The notes: generated by a model from the sequence alone, not told the origin. DNA of 64,000 nt from Castellaniella sp. MT123 (GCF_039614765.1 NZ_CP154879.1:1240001-1304000); one strand, 5' to 3'. Shown: positions 38,331 to 47,230, numbered from the stretch's first letter. Numbers and translations are program-made.

Positions 38331-39350
38331 ATGCAAATCGGCATGATCGGACTGGGACGCATGGGCGCCAACATGACAACCCGGCTGCTGCGCGACGGCC
38401 ACGACTGCGTCGTGCACGACCGGAATCCGGAAGCCATCGGCCGGCTGACCGCGCTCGGCGCCACCGAGGCCCACACCCTGGGGGAACTGGTATCGGCCCT
38501 GGCCGCGCCCCGCGCCATCTGGCTGATGGTGCCGGCCGGCACGGTCGATGCCGTGCTGGCCGACTTGACCCCGCTGCTGCAGGCCGGCGACATCCTGATC
38601 GACGGCGGTAATTCCCACTATCACGACGACTTGCGGCGCGCTGCGGCCTTACGGCCACTGGGCATCCACTACGTGGACGTCGGCACCAGCGGCGGCATCG
38701 CGGGCCTGGAACGTGGCTATTGCCTGATGGTGGGGGGCGACCAGGCGGTCGAACACCTGACCCCGATCTTTGCCACTCTGGCCCCCGGCGAGGGCACGCA
38801 GCCGCCCACCCCAGGCCGACAGCCCGGCGCAAGCACGGCGGACCAGGGCTGGCTGCATTGCGGCCCGCACGGCGCAGGCCATTTCGTCAAGATGGTGCAC
38901 AACGGCATCGAGTACGGCATCATGGCCGCCTATGCCGAAGGCATGAACATCCTGCGTCATGCCGACATCGGGCGGCAGACACACGCCGCGACTGCCGAAA
39001 CGACGCCGCTGCGCAATCCCGAACACTATCAGTACGACATGAACCTGCCCGATATCGCCGAACTCTGGCGGCACGGCAGTGTGATCAGTTCCTGGCTGCT
39101 CGACCTCACCGCCACGGCGCTGGCGAGCAACCCGGCCCTGTCCGGCTTCCAGGGCCGCGTATCGGATTCCGGCGAAGGCCGCTGGACCATCCAGGCAGCC
39201 ATCGACGAGGCCGTGCCCACACCTGTCCTCAGTGCCGCACTGTATTCGCGTTTCGCCTCGCGCGGCGAGGACGACTTCGCCAACCGGGTGCTGTCCGCCA
39301 TGCGCCAAGCCTTCGGCGGCCACGTCGAACTGCCGGACACGCAGGATTAA
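38331..39350 (+). CDS. gnd: 6-phosphogluconate dehydrogenase, short (NAD-type) form
   Basis: Oxidative decarboxylation of 6-phosphogluconate. It has 339 residues, the short form, compared with about 470 for the classical enzyme. [12 protein letters not shown] is the Rossmann motif; [33 protein letters not shown] and [20 protein letters not shown] contain the substrate and catalytic Lys/Asn residues. An insert rich in Pro/Gly/Ala ([13 protein letters not shown]) interrupts the usual spacing before the catalytic block. No zwf or pgl is adjacent. The NAD preference is inferred from the family. Confidence 0.9.
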   Translation: MQIGMIGLGRMGANMTTRLLRDGHDCVVHDRNPEAIGRLTALGATEAHTLGELVSALAAPRAIWLMVPAGTVDAVLADLTPLLQAGDILIDGGNSHYHDDLRRAAALRPLGIHYVDVGTSGGIAGLERGYCLMVGGDQAVEHLTPIFATLAPGEGTQPPTPGRQPGASTADQGWLHCGPHGAGHFVKMVHNGIEYGIMAAYAEGMNILRHADIGRQTHAATAETTPLRNPEHYQYDMNLPDIAELWRHGSVISSWLLDLTATALASNPALSGFQGRVSDSGEGRWTIQAAIDEAVPTPVLSAALYSRFASRGEDDFANRVLSAMRQAFGGHVELPDTQD

Positions 39351-39353
39351 AAA

Positions 39354-39377
39354 AGCCCGCCTCAATCGAGGCGGGCT
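39354..39377 (-). terminator. Rho-independent terminator after norB (bidirectional with gnd)
   Basis: Perfect 10-bp stem AGCCCGCCTC / GAGGCGGGCT with a 4-base loop. Read on the minus strand it is followed by six T, so it terminates the norB transcript; it sits 4 bases past the gnd stop and may also stop gnd. Confidence 0.9.
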
Positions 39378-39427
39378 TGCTGTCCGGGGGCGCCGTTTCG
39401 GGCCCCCGGTCGCTGGAAGAAAAACGC

Positions 39428-41704
39428 TCAGGTGCGTTGCGCGGCCAGCTTGCCGTCGACCACCGGGGCGGCCTTCGCATCGAACAGAGCCGTCACGACC
39501 TGCCACATCACACCCAGGCCGCCGACGATGAAGACCACGTCGCCGAAGGTGCGGGTCCAGCGCAGGGTCCGCAGGATGTCCTGTTGCATGAAGGTCTCGC
39601 CGCGGGCCCACCAGGTGCCCTGGCTGACGCTGGCGTAGAACTGCATGACGCCGATTGGCAGCAGGCTCAGCGTGATCATCATCACCAGGCCGATATTCAT
39701 GCACCAGAACGCCGTGTTCATCAGGCTGTTGTTGAAGCTCATGTTCGGGCGCAGATAGCGCAGAACGAACAGGACGAAGCCCAGGGCCAGGAAGCCATAC
39801 ACACCGAACAGGGCCGCGTGCGCATGCACCGCCGTGGTGTTCATGCCCTGGATGTAGTAGAGCGCGATCGGTGGGTTGACCATGAAGCCGAACACCCCGG
39901 CACCGATCATGTTCCAGAAAGACACGGCCAGGAAGAACTGCAGCGGCCAGCGCAGGTTTTCCATCCATGGGGCGCGGGACTTCAGGCGCCAGTTTTCCCA
40001 GGCTTCATACCCCAGCACGACCAGCGGCACGACTTCCAGAGCACTGAAGGATGCGCCAATCGCCATGATTGGCGTGGTGGTGCCCGAGAAATACAGGTGG
40101 TGCATGGTGCCCGGGGTGCCGCCCAGCATGAACAGCACGGCCGAGGCCAGGCTGGCGGTGGTGGCACCGCGCTTGGACACCAGACCCATGGTGGAGAAGA
40201 TGAAGGCCAGTGCGGCAGTGGCGAACACTTCGAAGAAGCCTTCCACCCAAAGATGCACGACCCACCAGCGCCAGTATTCCATGATGGTGAGGTTGGTCCG
40301 TTGGCCGTAGACCAGACCGGCACCATAGAACAGGCCGATACAAATCACGGAAGCGGTGAACAGCGCCAGCAGGTTCTTGTCGCCCTTTTGCTTGAGCGCC
40401 GGCACGATGCCGCGCAGCATCAGAACCAGCCAGAACACGACACCCAGAAACTTGCCGATCTGCCAGACACGGCCCAGCTCTACATACTCATAGCCCTGGT
40501 GACCCAGCCAGAAGCTCCAGCTTTCGGGCATCAGGTGGGCGATGGCGGCAAAGTTGCCGGTGAACGAGCCCAGGACGACTACGACCAGCGCCCAGAACAG
40601 GATATCGACGCCCAGCTTCTGGTATTTGGGGTCTTTGCCGCCGTTGAGGATCGGAGCCACGAAAAGGCCGACCGCCAGGAAGCCGGTTGCGATCCAGAAC
40701 AGTGCCGCCTGGATGTGCCAAGTACGCGTCAGCGAATAGGGCAGCCACTTGGACGCGTTGATGCCGTAGAAGGTCTGGCCTTCCACCGTGTAGTGCGCCG
40801 TGAAGCCGCCGATGAAAATCTGCGCCACGAACAAAGCCACCACCAGGAACAGGTACTTGCCCAGCGCGCGCTGCGAAGGCGTGAGCACCAGCTGCAGGAT
40901 CGGATCACGCGCCGGCGCGGGGGCTTCTTCCTCTTCCTTGTGCATGAAGGCCCAGGCCCAGACCAGCAAGCCCACGCCCGCGATCAGGAGGATCACGCTC
41001 ACGACCGACCAGATGACGTTCTCTGGGGTCGGCACGTTGTCGATCAGCGGCTCATGCGGCCAGTTGTTGGTATAGGTCGCTACGCTGTCGGGCCGATCCG
41101 TCCCGGCCGCCCAGGCGGTCCAGAAGAAGAAGTTTGCCAGACGTGCGCGATCTTCCGCGCTGGGCAACGTGCCTTCCTTCATGGCGAAGTGAACACGGCT
41201 TTCGTGCAGGGACGCGTCATCGCCGAACAATTTGTCGTAGTACGACGCGGTGTTCGCGATCGCCTGAGCGCGACGGTCGGACACCGTCACCACGCCGCTG
41301 GTCGCGTCATAGGTATTCTTGCGGTATTCGGCCTTCAGTTGACGCTGCAGGATGACCTGATTGTCCGCATCGAGCTGATCGTACTTGACACCGAACTTTT
41401 CCTGCGAGGCCAGATCCAGCCAGCCCGTCAATTCACGATGCAGCCAGTCCGCCGTCCAGTCCGGGGCTTGGTAGGCGCCGTGTCCCAGGATCGAGCCCAG
41501 GGTCATGCCACCGGCCGACTGCCAGGCAACCTGACCGTCCAGGATCTGGTCGTGGGTCATCAGAACCTTGCCATCCGCCGTCGCGACCTGGGCGGGGATC
41601 GGAGGCGCCTGATGATAGACCTCCTTGCCCATCCATCCCAGGACGCCAAACGCCACCACAAGAACGCCGATCAGCGTCCACCATAACTTCTTATACTCAC
41701 CCAT
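39428..41704 (-). CDS. norB: Quinol-dependent nitric oxide reductase (qNor)
   Basis: Inner membrane enzyme that reduces two NO to N2O using quinol. It has 758 residues, the length of single-subunit qNor, in which a NorC-like N-terminal domain without haem c (residues about 1-230) is fused to the NorB catalytic subunit. Haem-binding histidine motifs are TRTWHIQAALFWIATG, VVHLWVEGFFEVF, GTMHHLYFSGT and HAHAALFGVYGFLALG. No norC, nirS/K or nosZ is present here, so the local role looks like NO detoxification. It is divergent from norR and carries a sigma-54 promoter. Confidence 0.96.
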   Translation of the reverse strand: MGEYKKLWWTLIGVLVVAFGVLGWMGKEVYHQAPPIPAQVATADGKVLMTHDQILDGQVAWQSAGGMTLGSILGHGAYQAPDWTADWLHRELTGWLDLASQEKFGVKYDQLDADNQVILQRQLKAEYRKNTYDATSGVVTVSDRRAQAIANTASYYDKLFGDDASLHESRVHFAMKEGTLPSAEDRARLANFFFWTAWAAGTDRPDSVATYTNNWPHEPLIDNVPTPENVIWSVVSVILLIAGVGLLVWAWAFMHKEEEEAPAPARDPILQLVLTPSQRALGKYLFLVVALFVAQIFIGGFTAHYTVEGQTFYGINASKWLPYSLTRTWHIQAALFWIATGFLAVGLFVAPILNGGKDPKYQKLGVDILFWALVVVVLGSFTGNFAAIAHLMPESWSFWLGHQGYEYVELGRVWQIGKFLGVVFWLVLMLRGIVPALKQKGDKNLLALFTASVICIGLFYGAGLVYGQRTNLTIMEYWRWWVVHLWVEGFFEVFATAALAFIFSTMGLVSKRGATTASLASAVLFMLGGTPGTMHHLYFSGTTTPIMAIGASFSALEVVPLVVLGYEAWENWRLKSRAPWMENLRWPLQFFLAVSFWNMIGAGVFGFMVNPPIALYYIQGMNTTAVHAHAALFGVYGFLALGFVLFVLRYLRPNMSFNNSLMNTAFWCMNIGLVMMITLSLLPIGVMQFYASVSQGTWWARGETFMQQDILRTLRWTRTFGDVVFIVGGLGVMWQVVTALFDAKAAPVVDGKLAAQRT

Positions 41705-41786
41705 TCTGCGCTCCTTCTGCAGCCGCGAGAGGTTTTCAATGACCAGCGCCGAAGGGCGCCCCCTTTTTTCACTTCATGATTCTTCA

Positions 41787-41803
41787 AGCAATAAACGTGC
41801 CAG
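41787..41803 (-). promoter_or_regulatory. Sigma-54 promoter of norB
   Basis: On the minus strand TGGCAC-GTTTA-TTGCT matches the sigma-54 -24/-12 consensus TGGCAC-N5-TTGCW exactly. It lies about 84 bases before the norB start and downstream of the NorR sites, as expected for activation by an enhancer-binding protein. Confidence 0.92.
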
Positions 41804-41824
41804 CTGAATGCGCTAGGGTAACTA

Positions 41825-41838
41825 CTGATATAAATCAA
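41825..41838. promoter_or_regulatory. FNR/DNR-like box between norB and norR
   Basis: CTGAT-ATAA-ATCAA matches TTGAT-N4-ATCAA at 9 of 10 positions. It lies between the sigma-54 promoter and the NorR sites. Oxygen- or NO-responsive CRP/FNR-family control is inference. Confidence 0.5.
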
Positions 41839-41842
41839 ATAC

Positions 41843-41855
41843 GGTGATTTTTACC
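41843..41855. promoter_or_regulatory. NorR binding site 1
   Basis: GGT-GATTTTT-ACC, a perfect match to the GGT-N7-ACC enhancer site described for NorR of Ralstonia (Cupriavidus) eutropha. Centre 41849. Confidence 0.85.
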
Positions 41856-41866
41856 TTTCAATTCAG

Positions 41867-41879
41867 GGTATATTTAACC
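41867..41879. promoter_or_regulatory. NorR binding site 2
   Basis: GGT-ATATTTA-ACC, second perfect GGT-N7-ACC site, centred 24 bases from site 1. Confidence 0.85.
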
Positions 41880-41884
41880 GTTCA

Positions 41885-43498
41885 ATGGTAAAAAATACCT
41901 TTATGGAAACACAGCTTCTGACGGATCTGGCGACCGACCTGCCCGACGGCGTCCGGCTGCAACGCGCGGCCACGGCGATCCGACAGGCCTTCTCCTGCGA
42001 TGCGGTGGGCCTGCTGATGCTCGACAGCAACGACACGCTGCATCTGGTGGCCGCCGCCGGCCTGGCGCACGAAGCGCTCGGCAGGCGCTTCGTCGTCGGG
42101 CAGCACCCACGGTTTGCCACCATCCTGTCACGGCGCGAACCCACCTGGTTCGACCCGGGTAGCGTGCTGCCCGACCCGTACGATGGCCTGCTGGACGACC
42201 GCAAGGGCTTGCCCCTGCCGGTGCACGACTGCATGGGTATGACGCTCTACCATCAGGACCGACCCTGGGGCATCATGACGCTCGACGCCCTGAACACCGG
42301 TATCTTCGACGAAGCGGCCCACACCCGGCTGCTGCGGCTGGGCCTGATCCTGCAGGCGGCCGTGCGCATGACCGACATGGAACGTGAGAACAGACAGTTA
42401 CGCCAATTGGGCAGTTCGCAACAGGGGATCGAACGCATCGGCGAAGTCACGGAAATTCTGGGCCATAGCGAAGCCATCCAGTCCCTGCTGCACGAGCTGG
42501 ACCTGGTCGCCGATTCGGACCTGCCCATCCTGCTGCTGGGGGAAACAGGCGTGGGCAAGGAACTCTTCGCGCGGCGACTTCACCGCCATTCGCGCCGCAG
42601 CCAGCAGACCATGATCCAGGTGAACTGCGCGGCGCTGCCCGAGTCCCTGGCCGAAAGCGAGCTTTTCGGCCACGTGAAAGGTGCCTTCTCGGGCGCCACA
42701 TCGGACCGGCCCGGGCGCTTCGAAGCAGCCCAGGGCGGCACCTTGTTCCTGGACGAGGTGGGCGAACTGCCCCTGAGCCTGCAGGCCAAGCTCCTGCGGG
42801 TGCTGCAGAACGGCGAGATCCAGCGGCTGGGCACCGACCAGGTCATCAAGACCGACGTGCGCATCATCGCCGCCACGAACCGCGATCTGAAGGCCAACAC
42901 GCAGGCGGGGCTCTTTCGGGCTGACCTGTACCACCGCCTGTCGGTCTACCCCATCCCCATTCCGCCGCTGCGCGAGCGCGACCGAGACATCCAGATCCTG
43001 GCCGGGCATTTCCTGGAGTTCAACCGCGCCCGTCTGGGGCTGCGTGGCGTGCGCCTGTCCTACGGCGCCGAACGAGCGCTGCAGCAGTACCCCTGGCCGG
43101 GCAACGTGCGCGAGCTGGAACACGTCATCAGCCGGGCAGCCCTGAAAATGCTCAGCCGAGGCGCGTCCCGGGACCAGGTCCTGACCATCGAAGCGGAGCT
43201 GCTGGATCTGGATATCGAGCCGCAGCCCGCGGCATTATCGAAAACCGGCGTGCCGCCTGGCGAATCGGCGCCCGGGGCGCTGGCCGGCGCGGATGCGGCG
43301 AACATGCCGCCATTGGATATCGAGAACATTCCCTTATTGCGCACCAGCGTGGACGCCTGCCAGCGCCAGGCGATCCGCCAGGCGCTGGTCGCGGCCGGCG
43401 ACAACTGGGCCCAGGCCGCCCGCGCGCTGGGGCTGGACGCGAGCAACCTGCACAAGCTGGCGAAGCGGTTAGGGCTCAAGAACCGGATCGACGAGTGA
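41885..43498 (+). CDS. norR: NO-responsive sigma-54 activator NorR
   Basis: Enhancer-binding protein that activates norB when its GAF-domain iron binds NO. The longest frame gives 537 residues; the alternative start at 41903 gives 531. The GAF domain (about 20-165) keeps PDPYDGLL and VHDCMG, which hold iron-ligand candidates known from E. coli NorR. The AAA+ domain has Walker A GETGVGKE at 219-226 and Walker B GGTLFLDEVGE. The sigma-54 contact loop reads GAFSGA at 266-271 instead of GAFTGA. A Fis-type helix-turn-helix ends the protein (NWAQAARALGLDASNLHKLA). Confidence 0.95.
   Translation: MVKNTFMETQLLTDLATDLPDGVRLQRAATAIRQAFSCDAVGLLMLDSNDTLHLVAAAGLAHEALGRRFVVGQHPRFATILSRREPTWFDPGSVLPDPYDGLLDDRKGLPLPVHDCMGMTLYHQDRPWGIMTLDALNTGIFDEAAHTRLLRLGLILQAAVRMTDMERENRQLRQLGSSQQGIERIGEVTEILGHSEAIQSLLHELDLVADSDLPILLLGETGVGKELFARRLHRHSRRSQQTMIQVNCAALPESLAESELFGHVKGAFSGATSDRPGRFEAAQGGTLFLDEVGELPLSLQAKLLRVLQNGEIQRLGTDQVIKTDVRIIAATNRDLKANTQAGLFRADLYHRLSVYPIPIPPLRERDRDIQILAGHFLEFNRARLGLRGVRLSYGAERALQQYPWPGNVRELEHVISRAALKMLSRGASRDQVLTIEAELLDLDIEPQPAALSKTGVPPGESAPGALAGADAANMPPLDIENIPLLRTSVDACQRQAIRQALVAAGDNWAQAARALGLDASNLHKLAKRLGLKNRIDE
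41887..41899. promoter_or_regulatory. NorR binding site 3, overlapping the norR start
   Basis: GGT-AAAAAAT-ACC, third perfect site, centred 20 bases from site 2. It overlaps the first possible norR start codon (ATG 41885-41887), which suggests autoregulation and favours the downstream ATG at 41903 as the true start. Confidence 0.8.
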
Positions 43499-43641
43499 CC
43501 CACCAATCCACCCCATGTTAGAGATTCGCTGGGCAGCGTCCCCGATCCAGGAAACCTTTCCCCTGCGCAGCCATCCAACCTAAAATGCCCACGCACGGGC
43601 CCACGCTCAGCGGGCCGACCTTCTGCAAGGATCCCTAATCC

Positions 43642-45438
43642 ATGTCATGGCAAGACATCCTGATCGAAAGCGGCCTGTGGCTGGCCAAGGCCTATGTCCT
43701 GACGGTACTGGCCGGCGTCATCACCGTCTGGGGCCTGAGACGCTACACCCGCTGGGGCGAGCAGTTCTGGCGCCTGAGCGCTGAATTTTTCTCGCCGCGC
43801 CGCAACTGGCGACCACTGGCCGGCGTCGCACTGATCCTGCTGCTGACACTGGCCGCCGTGCGTCTGGATGTGCTGTTTTCCAACTGGTACAACGCCATGT
43901 ACAGCGCGCTGCAGGCGCTGAACGCCCCCGGCTTCTGGGCCGCCATGCTGCTGTTCGCGCTGTTGGCGGCGGTGCACGTGGTGCGGTCCCTGTTCGACTT
44001 CTACGTCCAGCAGGCTTTCGTCGTGCACTGGCGGGAATGGCTCAATGAGCGTCTGCTGAAGAACTGGATGGACCAGCAGGCGTACTACCGCTCGCAATCG
44101 CTCAGTCACCTGGCCGACAACCCGGACCAGCGGATCCAGCAGGACATCACCAGTTTCGCCACCAACTCGATGACCCTGGCGGTGGGGCTCATCAACGCCT
44201 CGGTGTCCACCATCGCCTTCACGGCCATCCTCTGGCACCTGTCGGGCCCCATGACCGTGTTCGGATACGAGATCCCGCGCGCCATGGTGTTCCTGGTCTT
44301 CATCTATGTCTTCATCGCGACGCTGCTGGCCATCTGGATCGGCAAGCCGCTGATCCGCCTGAACTTCCTGAACGAAAAGCTGAACGCCGATTACCGTTAC
44401 GCCCTGGTGCGCGTGCGCGAATACGCCGAGAGCATCGCCTTCTACCGCGGTGAACGCGTCGAGGGCAATACCCTGCGGAACTGGTTCGCGGCCGTCATCG
44501 GCAACGCCTGGGACATCATCTACCGGTCCCTGAAATTCCTGGGCTTCAACTTCGTCGTCACCCAGACGGCGGTTGTCTTTCCCTTCATCATCCAGGCCGC
44601 GCGGTTCTTTTCCAAGCAGATCAGTCTGGGCGACCTGATTCAGACCGCCCAGGCCTTCGGCCAACTGCAGACCAACCTGTCGTTCTTCCGGAACGTGTAC
44701 GACAGTTTCGCCAGCTATCGCGCCACCCTGGACCGTCTGAACGGTTTCAACGAAACCATTGACCGCGCCCGGGACATGGTCCTGCCGCATTCCCGTCAGG
44801 ACGGCGGGCGCCTGGCCCTGCAAGGGGTTACCGTCCGCCGCCCCGACGGCTACGCCTTGTTGAAGGATCTGGACATGGAGGTCATCCCCGAGCGCCCGGT
44901 GCTGGTGCGCGGCCCCTCCGGGGCGGGCAAAACGACCCTGCTGCGCATGATCGCCGGCATCTGGCCCTATGGCTCGGGCGAGATCATCCGCCCGGAGTCC
45001 GCATCCCTGTTCCTGGCGCAGAAACCCTATCTGCCACTGGGAACACTACGCGAGGCACTGCATTATCCAGCCCCCGTCGATCAGGTCCCTCCCGGGCAGG
45101 ACGAAGCCATTCTGGATCTGGTGCACCTGGGCCATCTGCATGACAAGCTCGATGTGCAGGACGACTGGAGCCGGATCCTGTCGCTCGGCGAACAGCAACG
45201 CCTGGGATTCGGCCGCCTGCTGATCGCACGCCCGGATGCGGCGTTCCTGGACGAAGCGACATCGGCGATGGACGAGGGCCTGGAGGACGCCATGTACCGC
45301 CTGCTGCGCGAACAACTGCCGGCAACCCGCATCGTCAGCGTGGGCCATCGCAGCACGCTGCGCCGCCACCATGGTGCCGAGCTGGTGCTGCAGGGCGAAG
45401 GCGGTGGCTGGCGGTTATCACCCATCGCGGCCAGCTGA
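43642..45438 (+). CDS. ABC exporter, SbmA/BacA (YddA) type, fused permease-ATPase
   Basis: Membrane transporter of 598 residues in which a six-helix ABC_membrane_2 domain (about 1-370) is fused to an ATPase. SNWYNAMYSALQALN and VVHWREWLNERLLKNWMDQQ are typical of the YddA/SbmA/BacA group. The nucleotide domain has Walker A GPSGAGKTTL, signature LSLGEQQRLGFGR, Walker B AAFLDEATSAMDE and H-loop GHRS. Relatives move peptides, cobalamin or very long chain fatty acids; the substrate here is unknown. A TAAAAT box and GGAT(C) precede the gene; it stands alone. Confidence 0.9.
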   Translation: MSWQDILIESGLWLAKAYVLTVLAGVITVWGLRRYTRWGEQFWRLSAEFFSPRRNWRPLAGVALILLLTLAAVRLDVLFSNWYNAMYSALQALNAPGFWAAMLLFALLAAVHVVRSLFDFYVQQAFVVHWREWLNERLLKNWMDQQAYYRSQSLSHLADNPDQRIQQDITSFATNSMTLAVGLINASVSTIAFTAILWHLSGPMTVFGYEIPRAMVFLVFIYVFIATLLAIWIGKPLIRLNFLNEKLNADYRYALVRVREYAESIAFYRGERVEGNTLRNWFAAVIGNAWDIIYRSLKFLGFNFVVTQTAVVFPFIIQAARFFSKQISLGDLIQTAQAFGQLQTNLSFFRNVYDSFASYRATLDRLNGFNETIDRARDMVLPHSRQDGGRLALQGVTVRRPDGYALLKDLDMEVIPERPVLVRGPSGAGKTTLLRMIAGIWPYGSGEIIRPESASLFLAQKPYLPLGTLREALHYPAPVDQVPPGQDEAILDLVHLGHLHDKLDVQDDWSRILSLGEQQRLGFGRLLIARPDAAFLDEATSAMDEGLEDAMYRLLREQLPATRIVSVGHRSTLRRHHGAELVLQGEGGGWRLSPIAAS

Positions 45439-45627
45439 TTCGTCACGCCCCTCGGTCCGCCCAAGGCGATTCAACGTCCCCGCCCTTGGCAAACCGAGGT
45501 ATGGAACAAGGGTATACCCGTGTTCCGCGCCCTGGATGGATTACACTGGGCGCGGCCCGGATACCCGTGCGCCCGCCATCGGACCGGTCATCCGGCCATT
45601 CCCACAATTCCCCTCGCCGTCAAACCC

Positions 45628-46014
45628 ATGTACGAATACTATCTGCCCATCAAGCACCTGCACATGACGGCTGTCGGGCTCAGCATCACCCTGTTCGTCA
45701 TCCGCGCCTACTGGTCGGTGACCGGGTCCGGCCTGCTGCAGCACAAACTGGTGCGCATCCTGCCGCACGTCGTCGATACGGTGCTGCTGACCTGCGGCAT
45801 GATACTGGCGGCAATGATCGGCCCCAACCAGCCCTGGATCCTGACCAAGATCGTGCTGCTGATCGCCTATATCGGCGTGGGCACGGTCGCCATCAAGCGC
45901 GGCCACACGACGCGCGGGCGGCTGACCGCCGCCCTGATCGCCGTGCTGATCTTCGTCTACATCATCGGTGTGGCGATCACCAAGGATTCCGGTTCCTGGT
46001 TCTCGATGCTGTAA
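45628..46014 (+). CDS. SirB2-like membrane protein
   Basis: Predicted 128-residue inner membrane protein with four hydrophobic helices. MYEYYLPIKHLHMTAVGLSI with the conserved histidines, LPHVVDTVLLTCGMIL and KIVLLIAYIGVGTVAIKRG match the SirB2 (invasion gene expression up-regulator) family. The molecular role is unknown. ATG 45628 is chosen over an open upstream frame because it begins at the family N-terminus. Confidence 0.82.
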   Translation: MYEYYLPIKHLHMTAVGLSITLFVIRAYWSVTGSGLLQHKLVRILPHVVDTVLLTCGMILAAMIGPNQPWILTKIVLLIAYIGVGTVAIKRGHTTRGRLTAALIAVLIFVYIIGVAITKDSGSWFSML

Positions 46015-46044
46015 GAACCCGATTTTGACCCAGGCTGCGCTTTT

Positions 46045-47124
46045 TCACAGGCTGCCCATCAGGGACTGAACCCCCAGGCTGCTGACCGACACCGCCGCCC
46101 AGACCCCCAACCCCAGAAGGATCGGGCGGGCACCCGCCAGTGCCATGCGGCGTAAATCCGACGACAGGCCGATCGCAGTCAGCGCCATGATGATCAGGAA
46201 CTGCGACCCCAGGTGCAGTGGTTCCAGCAGGAACGTCGGCACCAGATCCAGTGTGCGGATACCGGATGCCACCAGAAACCACAGGATGAACCAGGGGAAG
46301 ATCCGCGCCAGCGACACCCGGGTTTCCGCATGGCGGGCGCGCCAGGCCGTCCACAGCGCCAACCCGATGCAGACCGGGATGATCAGGGTGGCACGTGTCA
46401 GCTTCACGATCGTGGCGATGTCGCCCGCCGCGGTACTGTAGCTGTAGCCCGCCGCTACGACGGACGACGTGTCATTGATCGCCGTGCCGGCCCACAGACC
46501 GAAACCCGAGTCGCTCAGGCCCATCCAGTGGCCCAGCGGCGGAAACACCAGCACCGCGACCACATTGAACAGGAAGATGGTGGAAATCGCCAGCGCGGTG
46601 TCGTGATCGTCCGGCTTGATGATGGGGGCCGCAGCGGCGATGGCCGAGCCCCCGCAGATGGCGGTCCCCACGCCGATCAGCGTGCGCAGATGCCCATCGA
46701 GCCCCAACCAGCGCCCCAGCAGCCAGGCCGAGACGAACGCCACGGTCAGCGTCACCAGCGTCACGGCCAGCGACGAGGCCCCTGTCTGCACCACCTGCCC
46801 CAGGCTCAGCCCGAACCCCAGGCCGATGATCGACCATTTGAGGACCTGGCGGCTGCTGTAAGTGATGCCCGGCACGAATACCGGCGAAACACCCAGCAGA
46901 TTGCGCCATAGCATTCCCAAGACGATTCCCATGACGGGCCCGCCGATCAGCGGCAGCCAATGCCCCAGTTCCCAGGCCACCACGCCCAGGCCGGCAGCCA
47001 GCAGCACGCCATACCAACGTGAGGGCGCGCGCGGCGGATTATCCAGCCCGGAACGGGCGTCCATGCGGCCCTGGGCCGGCAAAGGATGGGGAACGGCGGA
47101 GATCGGCAACATAGAGAACAGCAA
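46045..47124 (-). CDS. yeiH: YeiH-family (UPF0324) putative sulfate/sulfite exporter
   Basis: Membrane protein of up to 359 residues with about ten helices. GMLWRNLLGVSPVFVPGITY, GVGTAICGGSAIAAAAPIIK, LGHWMGLSDSGFGLWAGTAI and NDTSSVVAAGYSYS are conserved UPF0324 blocks. The start is uncertain: TTG 47124, ATG 47112 or ATG further in (MDARSGL). It is divergent from a YeiE-like LysR gene, the same arrangement as yeiH/yeiE in E. coli, where YeiE has been linked to sulfite response. Export of a sulfur oxyanion is inference. Confidence 0.85.
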   Translation of the reverse strand: MLFSMLPISAVPHPLPAQGRMDARSGLDNPPRAPSRWYGVLLAAGLGVVAWELGHWLPLIGGPVMGIVLGMLWRNLLGVSPVFVPGITYSSRQVLKWSIIGLGFGLSLGQVVQTGASSLAVTLVTLTVAFVSAWLLGRWLGLDGHLRTLIGVGTAICGGSAIAAAAPIIKPDDHDTALAISTIFLFNVVAVLVFPPLGHWMGLSDSGFGLWAGTAINDTSSVVAAGYSYSTAAGDIATIVKLTRATLIIPVCIGLALWTAWRARHAETRVSLARIFPWFILWFLVASGIRTLDLVPTFLLEPLHLGSQFLIIMALTAIGLSSDLRRMALAGARPILLGLGVWAAVSVSSLGVQSLMGSL

Positions 47125-47165
47125 GAGGTGAATCGGATCACAGGCATTCTAGTGATGCGCAGCCG

Positions 47166-47212
47166 ATCAATAAATTCAATAATGATGAGTGTTAGTATCA
47201 ATAAAATTGAAT
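47166..47212. promoter_or_regulatory. Repeats in the yeiH/yeiE intergenic region, candidate LysR operator
   Basis: ATCAATAAA occurs at 47166 and again at 47197, 31 bases (about three helical turns) apart, and ATTCAAT (47174-47180) is inverted as ATTGAAT (47206-47212). The AT-rich 106-base gap between divergent genes is where a LysR-type regulator would bind. Confidence 0.45.
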
Positions 47213-47230
47213 CATTGAGGCATTCATCCT

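Noticed and set aside
38720-41686. A plus-strand open frame of nearly 1000 codons opposite gnd and norB.
   Set aside because: It lies antisense to norB, whose haem motifs are unmistakable, and its translation is low-complexity Arg/Gln/His-rich, as expected from GC-rich antisense shadow frames.
41705-41786. Leader of norB as a riboswitch.
   Set aside because: No conserved core or convincing hairpin; the region is explained as the untranslated leader after the sigma-54 promoter.
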